From: Collinsella aerofaciens
GTDB lineage: Bacteria > Actinomycetota > Coriobacteriia > Coriobacteriales > Coriobacteriaceae
Length of the DNA: 64,000 bases
NCBI RefSeq assembly: GCF_015554145.1
Contig: NZ_JADNHZ010000012.1
Coordinates: forward strand, 1-64,000
Direction of reading: 5' to 3'
The notes under the pieces were generated by a model. The model was given only the letters and a program-made list of their open reading frames with translations. It ran no database searches and had not been told where the DNA came from. A program made the translations under genes and the position numbers. Below, piece by piece: positions 29,277-37,588 of the stretch. The first letter of the stretch is position 1. The number at the start of each line of letters is the position of its first letter.

Positions 29277-29297
29277 GCTCAGTCCCTTTGTCACATG
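29277..29297. repeat. family D half-repeat at the peptidase stop codon
   Basis: CAGTCCCTTTGTCACATG lies directly against the stop codon of the minus-strand M20 peptidase. It matches one arm of the palindromes at 35991-36021 and 40849-40880. Confidence 0.6.
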
Positions 29298-30725
29298 CTA
29301 GAGCGTGTGGAGCAGGGCGATGAGGAAGCGGATGCCTTGGAGGTAGGCGCGACGGGTGATGCGCTCGTTGGTGCCGTGGACGCCGCGGTCGCATTCGTCA
29401 TCGTCGACCACAAAGGCGGAGAAGCGGATGCACTCGTGGCAAATGCGCTGGTAGTTGGCGGCATCGGTTGCACCAATCACGGTCGAGGGCACGATGCTCA
29501 TCGGCTCTTGGCCCACCGCAGACGATCCGTTTTCCTCCGTCGGCTTGGGATCACGGAAATAGCGGGCGGCGATGGCGCGGACGGCCTCGAGCCCCGGACC
29601 GCCCACGCGCGGGGACGGCGAGGGTTCGGAGCTACCGGGGCCGAGCTCCACTTCGACACGGCCGGCGAGCCCCGCCGCGGCAACAGCCTCGCGACAGCGC
29701 GCCACGACGTCGGCCACGCTCGTGCCCTCGAGCATGCGGAAGTTGATGTTGGCCCACATGTCCTGCGGCATTACGTTGGCTCCGGTGCTGCCGCCCTCGA
29801 TCTGGGTCGGCGCGCAGGTGGTCGTTACGAGCGGATAGAGCTTTTTGCTAGCGAGGCAATCGCGTACGATGGCGTCCTTGTTGGAGGCGATCTCGTCGAC
29901 CGTGTAGAGCCCCAGCTCGCCAAGCTGTGCGGCAAGCAGGTCGGTCACGCGCGTCGGCCACTCGATATCGCAGATCGACGCGATGGCGCGGCTGAGCACC
30001 TCGAGAGACGTGCCGCCGTAGGGATTGGACGAGTGCCCACCTTCGCTCTTCGTCTTGAGCACAACGTCGGCATAGCCCTTCTCGGCCAGGTCTGCGTGCA
30101 TGAGCCAGCCCTCGCCCGCAGCATACTCGGCAGCCGGAACGATGCGGTAGTCGCCCTCGTCGATCAGGTACTCAAGCTCAATACCGCGCTCCTCGAGCAC
30201 GCGGCCGATGGCACCCGCGCCGTACTGTGTGGTCTCCTCGTCCTGGCCAAAGGCCAGCAGCAGCGTGCGCTCGTGCTGCCAACCGTGCGCCAGTGCATAC
30301 TCCACCGCCTCGAGAATGCCCGCGACCTGGTCTTTCATGTCGATGGCGCCGCGGCCCCAAATGTAGGTGTCGTCCACGTGCCCGCTAAAGGGAGCGTGTG
30401 TCCAGTCCTCCTCGGTGCCCGGCACCACGGGGACCACGTCCATGTGGCCCATGAGCATGACGGGATTGAGCGCGGGGTCGGAGCCGGCAAGCGTCACCAA
30501 CAGCGAATGGTCGATAAGCTCAACCTCGCCCGCCGCGAACACGCGCGGCCAGGCCTGCTGCATATAGGCACGCAAATCGGAAAACGGCTGCCAGTCCACC
30601 GCCTCGGCATCCATGCTCGAAATCGTCGGAAACGACAGGACGCGGCCCAAGCGCTCGCACGCACCAGCCTCATCCAAATCGGCAAAATCGTCCTCATGCG
30701 CAAAAAAGCGCCAAACCTCGGCCAT
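29298..30725 (-). CDS. M20-family metallopeptidase
   Basis: Zinc exopeptidase of the M20 group (carboxypeptidase/dipeptidase type), 475 residues. The two-zinc motifs are clear: MGHMDVVPV, WGRGAIDMKD, a catalytic acidic pair in GQDEETTQ, and a distal His-containing HGTNERI near the C-terminus. The dimerisation domain lies between about residues 220 and 360. It follows the amino-acid ABC transporter genes by 72 bp, so it may release amino acids from imported or cytoplasmic peptides. Its substrate is unknown. No signal peptide is seen. Confidence 0.87.
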   Translation of the reverse strand: MAEVWRFFAHEDDFADLDEAGACERLGRVLSFPTISSMDAEAVDWQPFSDLRAYMQQAWPRVFAAGEVELIDHSLLVTLAGSDPALNPVMLMGHMDVVPVVPGTEEDWTHAPFSGHVDDTYIWGRGAIDMKDQVAGILEAVEYALAHGWQHERTLLLAFGQDEETTQYGAGAIGRVLEERGIELEYLIDEGDYRIVPAAEYAAGEGWLMHADLAEKGYADVVLKTKSEGGHSSNPYGGTSLEVLSRAIASICDIEWPTRVTDLLAAQLGELGLYTVDEIASNKDAIVRDCLASKKLYPLVTTTCAPTQIEGGSTGANVMPQDMWANINFRMLEGTSVADVVARCREAVAAAGLAGRVEVELGPGSSEPSPSPRVGGPGLEAVRAIAARYFRDPKPTEENGSSAVGQEPMSIVPSTVIGATDAANYQRICHECIRFSAFVVDDDECDRGVHGTNERITRRAYLQGIRFLIALLHTL

Positions 30726-30749
30726 GACATCCTTTCGATTGTGACAACG

Positions 30750-30774
30750 AGGGCCGCCCCACCGGAGCGGCCCT
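30750..30774 (-). other. intercistronic hairpin between ABC ATPase and peptidase genes
   Basis: AGGGCCGC pairs with GCGGCCCT across a 9-nt loop in the 72-bp gap. There is no T run, so it may be a processing or attenuation hairpin rather than a full terminator. Confidence 0.4.
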
Positions 30775-30797
30775 GTCGTTCACGTGTTTGCGGTCGG

Positions 30798-31583
30798 TTA
30801 CTTGTCCTCGAGATAGCGAGAGAGGAACTCGCGGGTGCGCTGGTGTTTGGGGTTGCCGAAGAGTTCGGCCGGTGCCGCGTCCTCGAGCACCACGCCCTTG
30901 TCCATAAAGACCACGCGGTCGGACACGGTGCGGGCAAAGGCCATCTCGTGCGTGACGACAACCATGGTCATACCATCGGCGGCGAGCTTGCGCATGACCT
31001 CGAGCACCTCGCCCACGATCTCGGGGTCGAGCGCGGAGGTCGGCTCGTCGAACAGCATGATCTGCGGGTTCATGCACAGGGCACGCGCGATGGCCACGCG
31101 CTGCTTTTGGCCACCGGACAGGCGACCCACGGCGGCATGCGCGAACTTTTCGAGTCCCACGCTCGTCAGATGCTCCATAGCGACCTTTTCGGCCTCGGCC
31201 TTGCCCATCTTTTTGAGCGTGACGGGCGCGAGCGTGCAGTTGTCGAGCACGTCCATGTTGTTGAACAGGTTAAAGCCCTGGAACACCATACCGATGTCCT
31301 CGCGCAGCTTGTTGATATTGCAGCGCTCGGCTGTGAGGTCCTGGCCGTGGAACCAGATGTGACCCGCGTCCGGAGTCTCGAGCAGGTTGAGGCAGCGCAG
31401 GAAGGTCGACTTGCCCGAGCCCGAGGCGCCGATGATGGTGACGACCTCGCCGGGATTGACGGCAAGGTCGATGCCCTTGAGCACCTCGAGCGAGCCGAAG
31501 CTCTTGCGCAGGCCCTCGACGCGGATGAGCGGCTCTTGGTTTTGTGCGGCGGCCGCGGCGCCGGTAGTGGCGGTATCTGCCAT
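30798..31583 (-). CDS. amino-acid ABC transporter ATP-binding protein
   Basis: GlnQ/HisP-type ATPase, 261 residues, powering uptake of a polar amino acid. Walker [11 protein letters not shown]-loop [10 protein letters not shown], signature [15 protein letters not shown], Walker [15 protein letters not shown] and H-loop VVTHEMAFA are all intact. ATG at 31583 has GAGGAG upstream; the longer frame reaches into the permease gene. It lies 22 bp after the permease and completes the binding protein-permease-ATPase operon. Confidence 0.94.
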   Translation of the reverse strand: MADTATTGAAAAAQNQEPLIRVEGLRKSFGSLEVLKGIDLAVNPGEVVTIIGASGSGKSTFLRCLNLLETPDAGHIWFHGQDLTAERCNINKLREDIGMVFQGFNLFNNMDVLDNCTLAPVTLKKMGKAEAEKVAMEHLTSVGLEKFAHAAVGRLSGGQKQRVAIARALCMNPQIMLFDEPTSALDPEIVGEVLEVMRKLAADGMTMVVVTHEMAFARTVSDRVVFMDKGVVLEDAAPAELFGNPKHQRTREFLSRYLEDK

Positions 31584-31605
31584 GATGATTCTCCTCGTCT
31601 TGAGC

Positions 31606-32754
31606 CTAGTTGGAGCTGGGCAGCGTGGCCGGGGCCGCGGCGCCGAGCTTTTTGCCAAAGGCCTCGAGCAGGCGGCTCGCCACGAGCGTCAGGATCAGAT
31701 AGACCACGAGCGCCACGCAGTAGACCTCCATCTGGCGGTAGTAGACGCCGGCGACGGTGGTGGTGGCGTACATGAGGTCGAACACGCCGATGACCGAAAG
31801 CACCGACGAGTCCTTGATGTTGATGATGAGCTCGTTGGTGAGCGCGGGGATCGCGTTTTTAATGCCCTGAGGGAACACGACCTTGCGCATAGCCTGCCAC
31901 TGCGACAGGCCCAGCGAGCGCGCAGCCTCGGCCTGGCCGGGATCGATGGACTCGATGCCGCCGCGCAGGACCTCCATCATGTAGGCGGTAGAGTTGAGCG
32001 AGATGGTGACGAGGCCAGCAGTGAAGGTACTCCAGATCTGGTTGGCCTGGGCGGTCTCGAAGCCCATGCCGCGCAAAACGGTGAAGCCCGCGTAATAGAT
32101 GAGTAGGCCCTGGACCATCATGGGCGTGCCACGCACGATGGTGGAGTAGATGGTCGCAAAGCCTCGGCCAATGCTCTTAAAGAAGCGCACCAAGTCGTTG
32201 TCCACGCGATCGAAGGTCTGAATGCGCAAAAACACAAAGAGCAGCGCAAGGAAAAAAGCGATGACGGTACCGAAGGTCGCAAGTGCGATGGTGATCTCGA
32301 TGCCGCGGATAAAGAAGTCCCCGCTCTTGTAGGTCATGTAGACCAGGCTCGACAAAAAGTCGCTGGGGTTGGAGTCCGAGACAATACTCACCTGCACCAG
32401 GTCGATAAACGACATGACGCAGCGGTCGACAAAGAAGATCGCCGCGATGACGACCACGACATAGCTGCCCAGGCGCGCGCCGCGACGGAAACGCTCGGAT
32501 GCAAACGGTGACTTTTCGCGATAGTCGCTCCAGTGCATAACCTTGGTGACGAGCGCTGCCGCCGACACGACGATCCAGGCCCAAAGAATCGCCCAAAGGC
32601 AATCTTGGAAGATGCCGGTGGGCGCCAAAAAGCTCAGCGGCGTGGGGTTGCGCTGGCTAAATGCCAAGCCGAGCGCCGCGATAACGCTCGTGCCCAGGTA
32701 CACATAACGGTGGTCGGCCTTGATAAAGGAGGCCAGACGATTGATGCCTTTCAT
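31606..32754 (-). CDS. amino-acid ABC transporter permease
   Basis: HisM-type permease, 382 residues, longer than usual because about 140 residues with extra hydrophobic segments precede the core. The transporter core includes [14 protein letters not shown] and the EAA loop [21 protein letters not shown]-like text ([13 protein letters not shown] is seen), followed by [10 protein letters not shown]. It is located 9 bp after the substrate-binding protein gene. A single permease implies a homodimeric channel. Substrate cannot be fixed. Confidence 0.92.
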   Translation of the reverse strand: MKGINRLASFIKADHRYVYLGTSVIAALGLAFSQRNPTPLSFLAPTGIFQDCLWAILWAWIVVSAAALVTKVMHWSDYREKSPFASERFRRGARLGSYVVVVIAAIFFVDRCVMSFIDLVQVSIVSDSNPSDFLSSLVYMTYKSGDFFIRGIEITIALATFGTVIAFFLALLFVFLRIQTFDRVDNDLVRFFKSIGRGFATIYSTIVRGTPMMVQGLLIYYAGFTVLRGMGFETAQANQIWSTFTAGLVTISLNSTAYMMEVLRGGIESIDPGQAEAARSLGLSQWQAMRKVVFPQGIKNAIPALTNELIINIKDSSVLSVIGVFDLMYATTTVAGVYYRQMEVYCVALVVYLILTLVASRLLEAFGKKLGAAAPATLPSSN

Positions 32755-32763
32755 GCTGCCTCC

Positions 32764-33690
32764 CTATGCCGGCTGACGGTCGAGGCACGCGTCCCACATC
32801 TGGTCGCGCTCCTCCTGGCTGATGCCCTTGAGTGTCTTGTCGATGAGCTTAAGCAGTTTGTCCGAGCCCTTGCGGCAACCGACATTTGCCGTGACCTCCT
32901 GCTTAAAGCCCTCGCCCTCGGCAAAGTGGATGGGGACGATACCGGGATTTTGGGCCATATAGCCCTTTTCGTTCTCCGTGTTGTAGGTCACGGCGTCGCA
33001 CGTGCCCTGCAGCAGATTCGAGAACACCGTGGGGACCGAATCGACCGGGTTCTTGTGCACAACGCCCGGAATCTCGTCGATGACGGTATCGAGCATGGTG
33101 TCCTTTTGGCCGAGCACCGTGGCACCGCTGAAGTCGCTGAGCTTGGTGGCGTTTTGGTAGGGCGAGCCCTCTTTTACGAACAGGCCAAAGTAGCCAATGA
33201 AGTACGGGTCGGAAAAGCCGACGGACTCCTCGCGCTCGGGCGTGGCGCTCATGCCGGCGATGATGAGGTCAATCTGGCCGTTGTTGAGCGAGTCGATAAG
33301 GCCCGAGAAGCTCTGCTTGACGGCAACGGGCTCGCCGCCGAGAGCCTTGCAGACGATCTTGGCGATCTGCACGTCGTAGCCATCGGCATAGGCGCCCTGC
33401 ACGTTGTCGATGGGGATCGTGAACTCGCTGGCCTCGGAAACCTGCCAGTTGTACGGGGCGTAGGCCGCCTCCATGCCGATGCGGATCTTATCCTTGCCGA
33501 TCACAGAATCGGACAGGTCATCGCGACCGCCGCCCGTCGTGGGCTGAACTACTTCCAGCGTGGAGGGACGCTGGCAGCCGGCAAGTGCGCCGGCGACGAC
33601 AGAAGCGCTCGCAGCGAGAGCGCTACCCAAAAAGATGCGACGGCTGCATACCGGCTGTGGATGCGCGTCGCGTTGATGGGGAGAATGCAT
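32764..33690 (-). CDS. amino-acid ABC transporter substrate-binding lipoprotein
   Basis: Family 3 solute-binding protein, 308 residues. The N-terminus carries a twin-arginine-like SRRIFL followed by a hydrophobic stretch and the lipobox LAGC, so it may be a Tat-exported lipoprotein anchored outside the membrane. Mature features such as IRIGMEAAYAPYNW, GYDVQIAKIV, DLIIAGMSATPEREESVGFS and AVTYNTENEKG are typical of polar amino-acid binders. ATG 33690 has GGAAGG. It is the first gene of the transporter operon. Confidence 0.92.
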   Translation of the reverse strand: MHSPHQRDAHPQPVCSRRIFLGSALAASASVVAGALAGCQRPSTLEVVQPTTGGGRDDLSDSVIGKDKIRIGMEAAYAPYNWQVSEASEFTIPIDNVQGAYADGYDVQIAKIVCKALGGEPVAVKQSFSGLIDSLNNGQIDLIIAGMSATPEREESVGFSDPYFIGYFGLFVKEGSPYQNATKLSDFSGATVLGQKDTMLDTVIDEIPGVVHKNPVDSVPTVFSNLLQGTCDAVTYNTENEKGYMAQNPGIVPIHFAEGEGFKQEVTANVGCRKGSDKLLKLIDKTLKGISQEERDQMWDACLDRQPA

Positions 33691-33802
33691 AATCTGCCTT
33701 CCCTGTTGAATCGTATGCTGACGACTTAACAGGATATACGCCAGCGACCAGCAGCGCAGCACAAGCTCGAAAAATTAATAGACACACGGTAGTCATTGGG
33801 AG

Positions 33803-33970
33803 CGTCGATGTTTTGGCAATGCCAGCGGGCGCCACCCAGAGCGAACAAGTTAGCATGAAAAAGGCAAGGCATAGACCTTCTGGTCATGCCTTGCCTTTTG
33901 AATGACAAATTGTCGCTCTGGGTGGCGCGCAGCGTCGACCGGTCCGTCGTTCGTTAGAACGGCGGAACCT
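33803..33970 (-). repeat. family A structured repeat, copy 3 (3' of epimerase gene)
   Basis: Third family A copy, ending one base from the stop codon of the aldose-epimerase-like gene. A hairpin (33941-33969) is followed, on the minus strand, by GACGCTGC. A long stem comes next, with outer arms GCGCCACCCAGAGCGA/TCGCTCTGGGTGGCGC and the same AAGGCAAGGCAT terminator core as copy 2. GTAGTCATTGGG at 33789-33800 borders it. Confidence 0.8.
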
Positions 33971-34864
33971 CTAGAGCAGGGTAACGCTAAAGCTGCGAAC
34001 GTCCGTCTCACCCGGTGCCAAGGTAATGGTGTTGACCTTGTGCTCAAAGACGTCGTCCTCGGTGTCCATGGTGGTGTGACCGGTCCAAGGCTCGAGCGCC
34101 ACAAACGGAGCATCGTTGGCGGCAGACCACACGCCGATGTACTTAAAGCCCTCAAAGTCGATCTTGACGCCGTGGCCCGACTTGCGTCCGCGCAGCGTGA
34201 GCGTGGAACCCGGGGTATCGGTGAACATGATGGCATCGTTATCGAAGCTGCGGTGCGTGATGGGCAGCACGTCAGAGTTATCGGGCGCCTTGTAGCTACC
34301 CTCAAACGTCATGAGGCCATCGGGCGTGATGATGGGAGCCTCGTTGGTCCAAGCCTCGGTAAACGCCAGCTCGTAATCCTCGAATGCCTCGTCCTCGGCA
34401 CCGGGGGCGGGCACGTTAAATGCAGGGTGGCCGCCCACCGAGAACGGCAGGTCCACGTCGCCGGTGTTCGTAACGGCAAAGGTCTGGGTAAGCGTGGCGT
34501 CGCCGGTCAGGGCATAGGTCATGTTGAGCTTAAAGTGGAAGGGGAACGCCTTGAGCGACTCAGGCGTGTCAGTGATCTCGTAGGTGACAGACGAGCCGTC
34601 CTCAGAGACCTCGACCAGCTTGTGCTCGACGATGCGCGCGAGTCCGTGGCGCGGCATCTCGCAGGTGCCGGCCGCAGACGTTGCCGTGTTGTTGCGCAGC
34701 GATCCCACGATGGGGAACAGAATCGGCGCATGCTTGCCCCAAAAGGCGGGGTCGCCCTGCCACAGATACTCGTTGCCGTTGAGGGCAAGGCTCGTGAGCT
34801 GGGCACCCATGGAATCGATGGCCGCGGTGAGGCCGCCGCGCTTGATGGTAGTGACGGTGGACAT
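33971..34864 (-). CDS. aldose 1-epimerase family protein (LacX-like)
   Basis: Galactose-mutarotase-like beta-sandwich protein, 297 residues, probably acting on the anomeric carbon of a sugar or sugar phosphate. FWGKHAPILFPIVG, MPRHGLAR with the conserved His, and SVGGHPAFN with a second His match the LacX/YihR subgroup. The C-terminal EPWTGHTT contains another conserved acidic/His region. ATG 34864 has GGAGG. It stands alone, without sugar genes beside it, so the substrate is unknown. Confidence 0.85.
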   Translation of the reverse strand: MSTVTTIKRGGLTAAIDSMGAQLTSLALNGNEYLWQGDPAFWGKHAPILFPIVGSLRNNTATSAAGTCEMPRHGLARIVEHKLVEVSEDGSSVTYEITDTPESLKAFPFHFKLNMTYALTGDATLTQTFAVTNTGDVDLPFSVGGHPAFNVPAPGAEDEAFEDYELAFTEAWTNEAPIITPDGLMTFEGSYKAPDNSDVLPITHRSFDNDAIMFTDTPGSTLTLRGRKSGHGVKIDFEGFKYIGVWSAANDAPFVALEPWTGHTTMDTEDDVFEHKVNTITLAPGETDVRSFSVTLL

Positions 34865-34943
34865 GTTACTTCCTCCAAAAGTAAACAATAGTGTCGAGGG
34901 CTATTGTCCCACTCTTGGCGGCAAGGAGAAGCGACAGGCACAG

Positions 34944-35819
34944 TTATTGAACGATTGCGTAAAGGTCGAACCCGCCCTGCGGCGTGCTGTCGACCGTATC
35001 GGGCGCCTGTGAATTAAAACTCACCGGAACCATGCGCTTTGAGGCACGGTAACGCGTGCCGTCGGTGGCGACGGGCGGCTCATCGACCGTGAGCTCGTAG
35101 TCGCCGGGCTTGAGCTCGATGCCGTCACCTTCGGAATTAACGTATTGATACTCGTCGATTGCTTGTCCCTTGAGCGTGCGGCCCACGATATGGATGAGCA
35201 TTTGGCTATCGCCGCGCGCGGTATCCCACGTCGCGCCGTCCTTAACCTCGACCGACACATGCACCGAGCGCGTGCGGCTGAGCGATTGCTCGACAGACAT
35301 CTCGACCTTGGCGGCGTCTTTGCGCTGTTGCTCCACGTGGCTCCAGACATTTCCGATCGCCGAGCAAGCGATGACGCCGGCCATGAAGGCGATGAGGATG
35401 GGGCCGAGCGGTGAGCGGCGGGCCGCGTCTTCCTCGCGAGCCAGGTTGGGGCGACGCGTGGGGGCGGGCGCCTGGGCACCCTGCGCGGGCACGTCGAGTA
35501 TGCTGAAGGATGCCGTGCTGCCGGGGTCGATGGTGTGGCGCGGCTGCGGGGTCTTGGCCGGCGAGATGGACATGTCGGCTGGCTCACCCAGCGTGGCCGT
35601 GGCATCGGCCTTTGCCTCGTCGGCCTCGGCCTGGGCCCAGGCCTGCTCGAAGGTCAGGGGCTCGGCGGGGTCGGAATCGGCATCCGAGTCAAGCGCATCG
35701 CCAGCATCGGAGTCCACATCGGTCCCGTCGCTCAACTCATCACTTGGCAAGGGCTCGTCCCACACCTCATCCGGAGCCTCGCCCTCGCTGTACCACCATT
35801 CAAAGCTATCGATATCCAT
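34944..35819 (-). CDS. single-pass membrane protein of unknown function
   Basis: I do not recognise a family. The 291-residue product has an acidic, Asp/Ser/Ala-rich N-terminal region (about 1-120) and a basic stretch. One hydrophobic segment near residues 140-160 (LGPILIAFMAGVIACSAIG) follows. The C-terminal domain of about 130 residues contains VHVSVEVKDGATWD and a PGDYELTVDEPP segment. This suggests a cytoplasmic disordered N-terminus and an external beta-rich domain. ATG 35819 begins MDIDSFEWWYS; its ribosome site is weak. Confidence 0.65.
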   Translation of the reverse strand: MDIDSFEWWYSEGEAPDEVWDEPLPSDELSDGTDVDSDAGDALDSDADSDPAEPLTFEQAWAQAEADEAKADATATLGEPADMSISPAKTPQPRHTIDPGSTASFSILDVPAQGAQAPAPTRRPNLAREEDAARRSPLGPILIAFMAGVIACSAIGNVWSHVEQQRKDAAKVEMSVEQSLSRTRSVHVSVEVKDGATWDTARGDSQMLIHIVGRTLKGQAIDEYQYVNSEGDGIELKPGDYELTVDEPPVATDGTRYRASKRMVPVSFNSQAPDTVDSTPQGGFDLYAIVQ

Positions 35820-35905
35820 ACGGGGCGCCCCCTTGGCCTCGCAAATAAACACTTGCTAGCCTTATACCCCCAGACGGCACGGCGGCTCGCCGGCACAGAT
35901 AGGAA

Positions 35906-35970
35906 AACCATCACAACATTCGACGCTTTTCCTCGTTTTCGAGATTTTCATCGAATGTTGTGACGGTTTG
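35906..35970. repeat. family C palindrome, copy 1
   Basis: Inverted arms AAACCATCACAACATTCGA and TCGAATGTTGTGACGGTTT (one G-U type difference) enclose a 28-bp centre with CTCG-TTTT-CGAG. It is nearly identical to 40782-40846. Confidence 0.85.
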
Positions 35971-35990
35971 GGCGGCAGCCATGCCGCGAA

Positions 35991-36021
35991 TGTGACAGAG
36001 GGACTGTCCCTTTGTCACATC
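35991..36021. repeat. family D palindrome, copy 1, overlapping MerR stop codon
   Basis: A 31-bp near-perfect palindrome, ATGTGACAGAGGGAC-T-GTCCCTTTGTCACAT when split at the centre. Its right end supplies the last Met codon and TGA stop of the MerR gene. Confidence 0.8.
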
Positions 36022-36884
36022 TGAAGGGCGACGGGGATTTGGATGCAGCAGAAGTCCTCTTGATGGGACTCGTCGTAGCTCGTGGTGTCGAGGTAGCAAA
36101 AGTCGAAAGCGTTGCCGATGGGCTGGAGCGCGTGCTTGTCCATGCAAGCCACGATGGCGCGGATGCCCTCGGGCTCATACGGCATGCCCCAGCGGCTCAT
36201 GCACAGATACGTGCCCTCGGGCAGCACCTCGACGCCAATTTCCGCCAGCTCGGCAGGATCGCTCGGCAGCATCTCCTCGGCACCGCGCGGCAGCACGGCA
36301 AAGGAGCCGGCGCCGGCGATGGGATCGTCGGAATGCAGCGCCTCGCGACGCAACATAGCTCCCCAACCGCGCATGGGGCGCGTGCCCGTCAGCGTACGCA
36401 TGCGCAGTATCGCCCGCATGAGCGTGGGGTGAAGCATCGAGCGGCCACGCTCGATTTCGCTCGGAAACTCTTCAAAGACCACGTAGCGGCGCTCGAATTG
36501 CTTGAGCTCCGGCCTGCCCTCGCGCTCGCGCCAGTAAACCGCCTCGTCGTAAAAGCTCAGGCGCTCCTGCACGCTCGCGCGCTCGGCTTTGAGCCCGGCA
36601 ATCTGCTCGTCGAGCGCCTGCACCCGTGAGCGCAGGTGATCGGTCATCTCGCCGATGTCGAACGTCGAGGTCAGACGGTCAATCTCATCGAGCTCGAGCC
36701 CCAGGTCGCGCAGCATGCAGATCAGGCGCATGAGCGGGATCTGCGTGGGCGAATAGAAACGGTAGCCCTTTTCGTTAACCACGGCGGGCTTAAACAGGCC
36801 GATCTTGTCGTAGTAGATGAGCGTTTGGCGCGAAACGTTAAACAGGCTCGCCATCTCGCTAATCGCATACATGCCCGTCTGCAT
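36015..36884 (-). CDS. MerR-family regulator with effector-binding domain
   Basis: Transcriptional regulator of 289 residues. A MerR winged helix (about 5-70) shows VSRQTLIYYDKIGLFKP and GYRFYSPTQ, followed by a coiled-coil helix (about 75-120). A C-terminal GyrI/BmrR-like effector domain ends in YLDTTSYDESHQEDFCCIQIPV. ATG 36884 has GGGAGG. It lies 92 bp downstream of ubiX on the same strand, so it may sense a substrate or product of the UbiX/UbiD pathway. This is inferred from position. Confidence 0.86.
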   Translation of the reverse strand: MQTGMYAISEMASLFNVSRQTLIYYDKIGLFKPAVVNEKGYRFYSPTQIPLMRLICMLRDLGLELDEIDRLTSTFDIGEMTDHLRSRVQALDEQIAGLKAERASVQERLSFYDEAVYWREREGRPELKQFERRYVVFEEFPSEIERGRSMLHPTLMRAILRMRTLTGTRPMRGWGAMLRREALHSDDPIAGAGSFAVLPRGAEEMLPSDPAELAEIGVEVLPEGTYLCMSRWGMPYEPEGIRAIVACMDKHALQPIGNAFDFCYLDTTSYDESHQEDFCCIQIPVALQM

Positions 36885-36976
36885 AGGTCCTCCCGACACA
36901 TCCTTTTGGCGCACAAAGCCCGCCGCCCACAGGGGCAGCGGGCTCAAACACCCCTCGTATCCTACCCTAAAAACGC

Positions 36977-37555
36977 CTACGACCAGCGCTTATAGTTTGC
37001 ACACGACACGCCGACGGCCTCGAGCGCCTTGGCGGCGATGTGATGCACCGCGTCATCGAGCGTGGCGGGGCCGTTGTAAAACGTAAGCATAGGCGGCATG
37101 AGCATGACACCCGGCACGCGCGCCAGGCGCGCCATGTTGTCGACGTGAATGGCGCTGAAGGGCGTCTCGCGCACCATGAGCACCAGGCGGCGTTGCTCTT
37201 TCATCTGTACGTCGGCCGCGCGCAGCAACAGGTTTTCGCTATAGCCGCTCGCAATGCCGGCGAGCGTCTTCATGGAGCAGGGCGCCACGATCATGCCGTC
37301 GACCGGATAGGTTCCGCTTGCGATGGCGGCGCCGATGTTCTTGTTGTCGTAGACCACATCGGCATGCGCGGCAAACTCGTCGAGCGTCATGCCGAGCTCC
37401 TGCTCGATGGTGATCTCTCCCCCACGCGTGACGACAAGCGCCGACTCGGCACCGGCCTGACGCAGGCACTTGAGACACTCGAGACCCAGCGCAGCGCCGC
37501 TGGCACCAGAAACGCCAACGACAATGCGACGAGGACGAACAGAAGACTCAGGCAT
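36977..37555 (-). CDS. ubiX: UbiX-type flavin prenyltransferase
   Basis: Makes prenylated FMN from FMN and dimethylallyl (mono)phosphate, the cofactor of UbiD decarboxylases. 192 residues, normal. The flavin-binding VGVSGASGAALG (13-24), the loop DGMIVAPCSMKTLAGIASGYS and the C-terminal MPPMLTFYNGPATLDD are characteristic. It begins 33 bp after the ubiD-family gene and probably shares its transcript, matching the partnered B and C genes of non-oxidative aromatic decarboxylases. Confidence 0.93.
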   Translation of the reverse strand: MPESSVRPRRIVVGVSGASGAALGLECLKCLRQAGAESALVVTRGGEITIEQELGMTLDEFAAHADVVYDNKNIGAAIASGTYPVDGMIVAPCSMKTLAGIASGYSENLLLRAADVQMKEQRRLVLMVRETPFSAIHVDNMARLARVPGVMLMPPMLTFYNGPATLDDAVHHIAAKALEAVGVSCANYKRWS

Positions 37556-37588
37556 GACAACTCCTTAACTATTTGGCAGGGCTACGTA

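Noticed and set aside
29244-31775. 843-codon plus-strand frame over the peptidase and ABC ATPase genes
   Set aside because: It is antisense to two clearly identified genes and shows no domain of its own.
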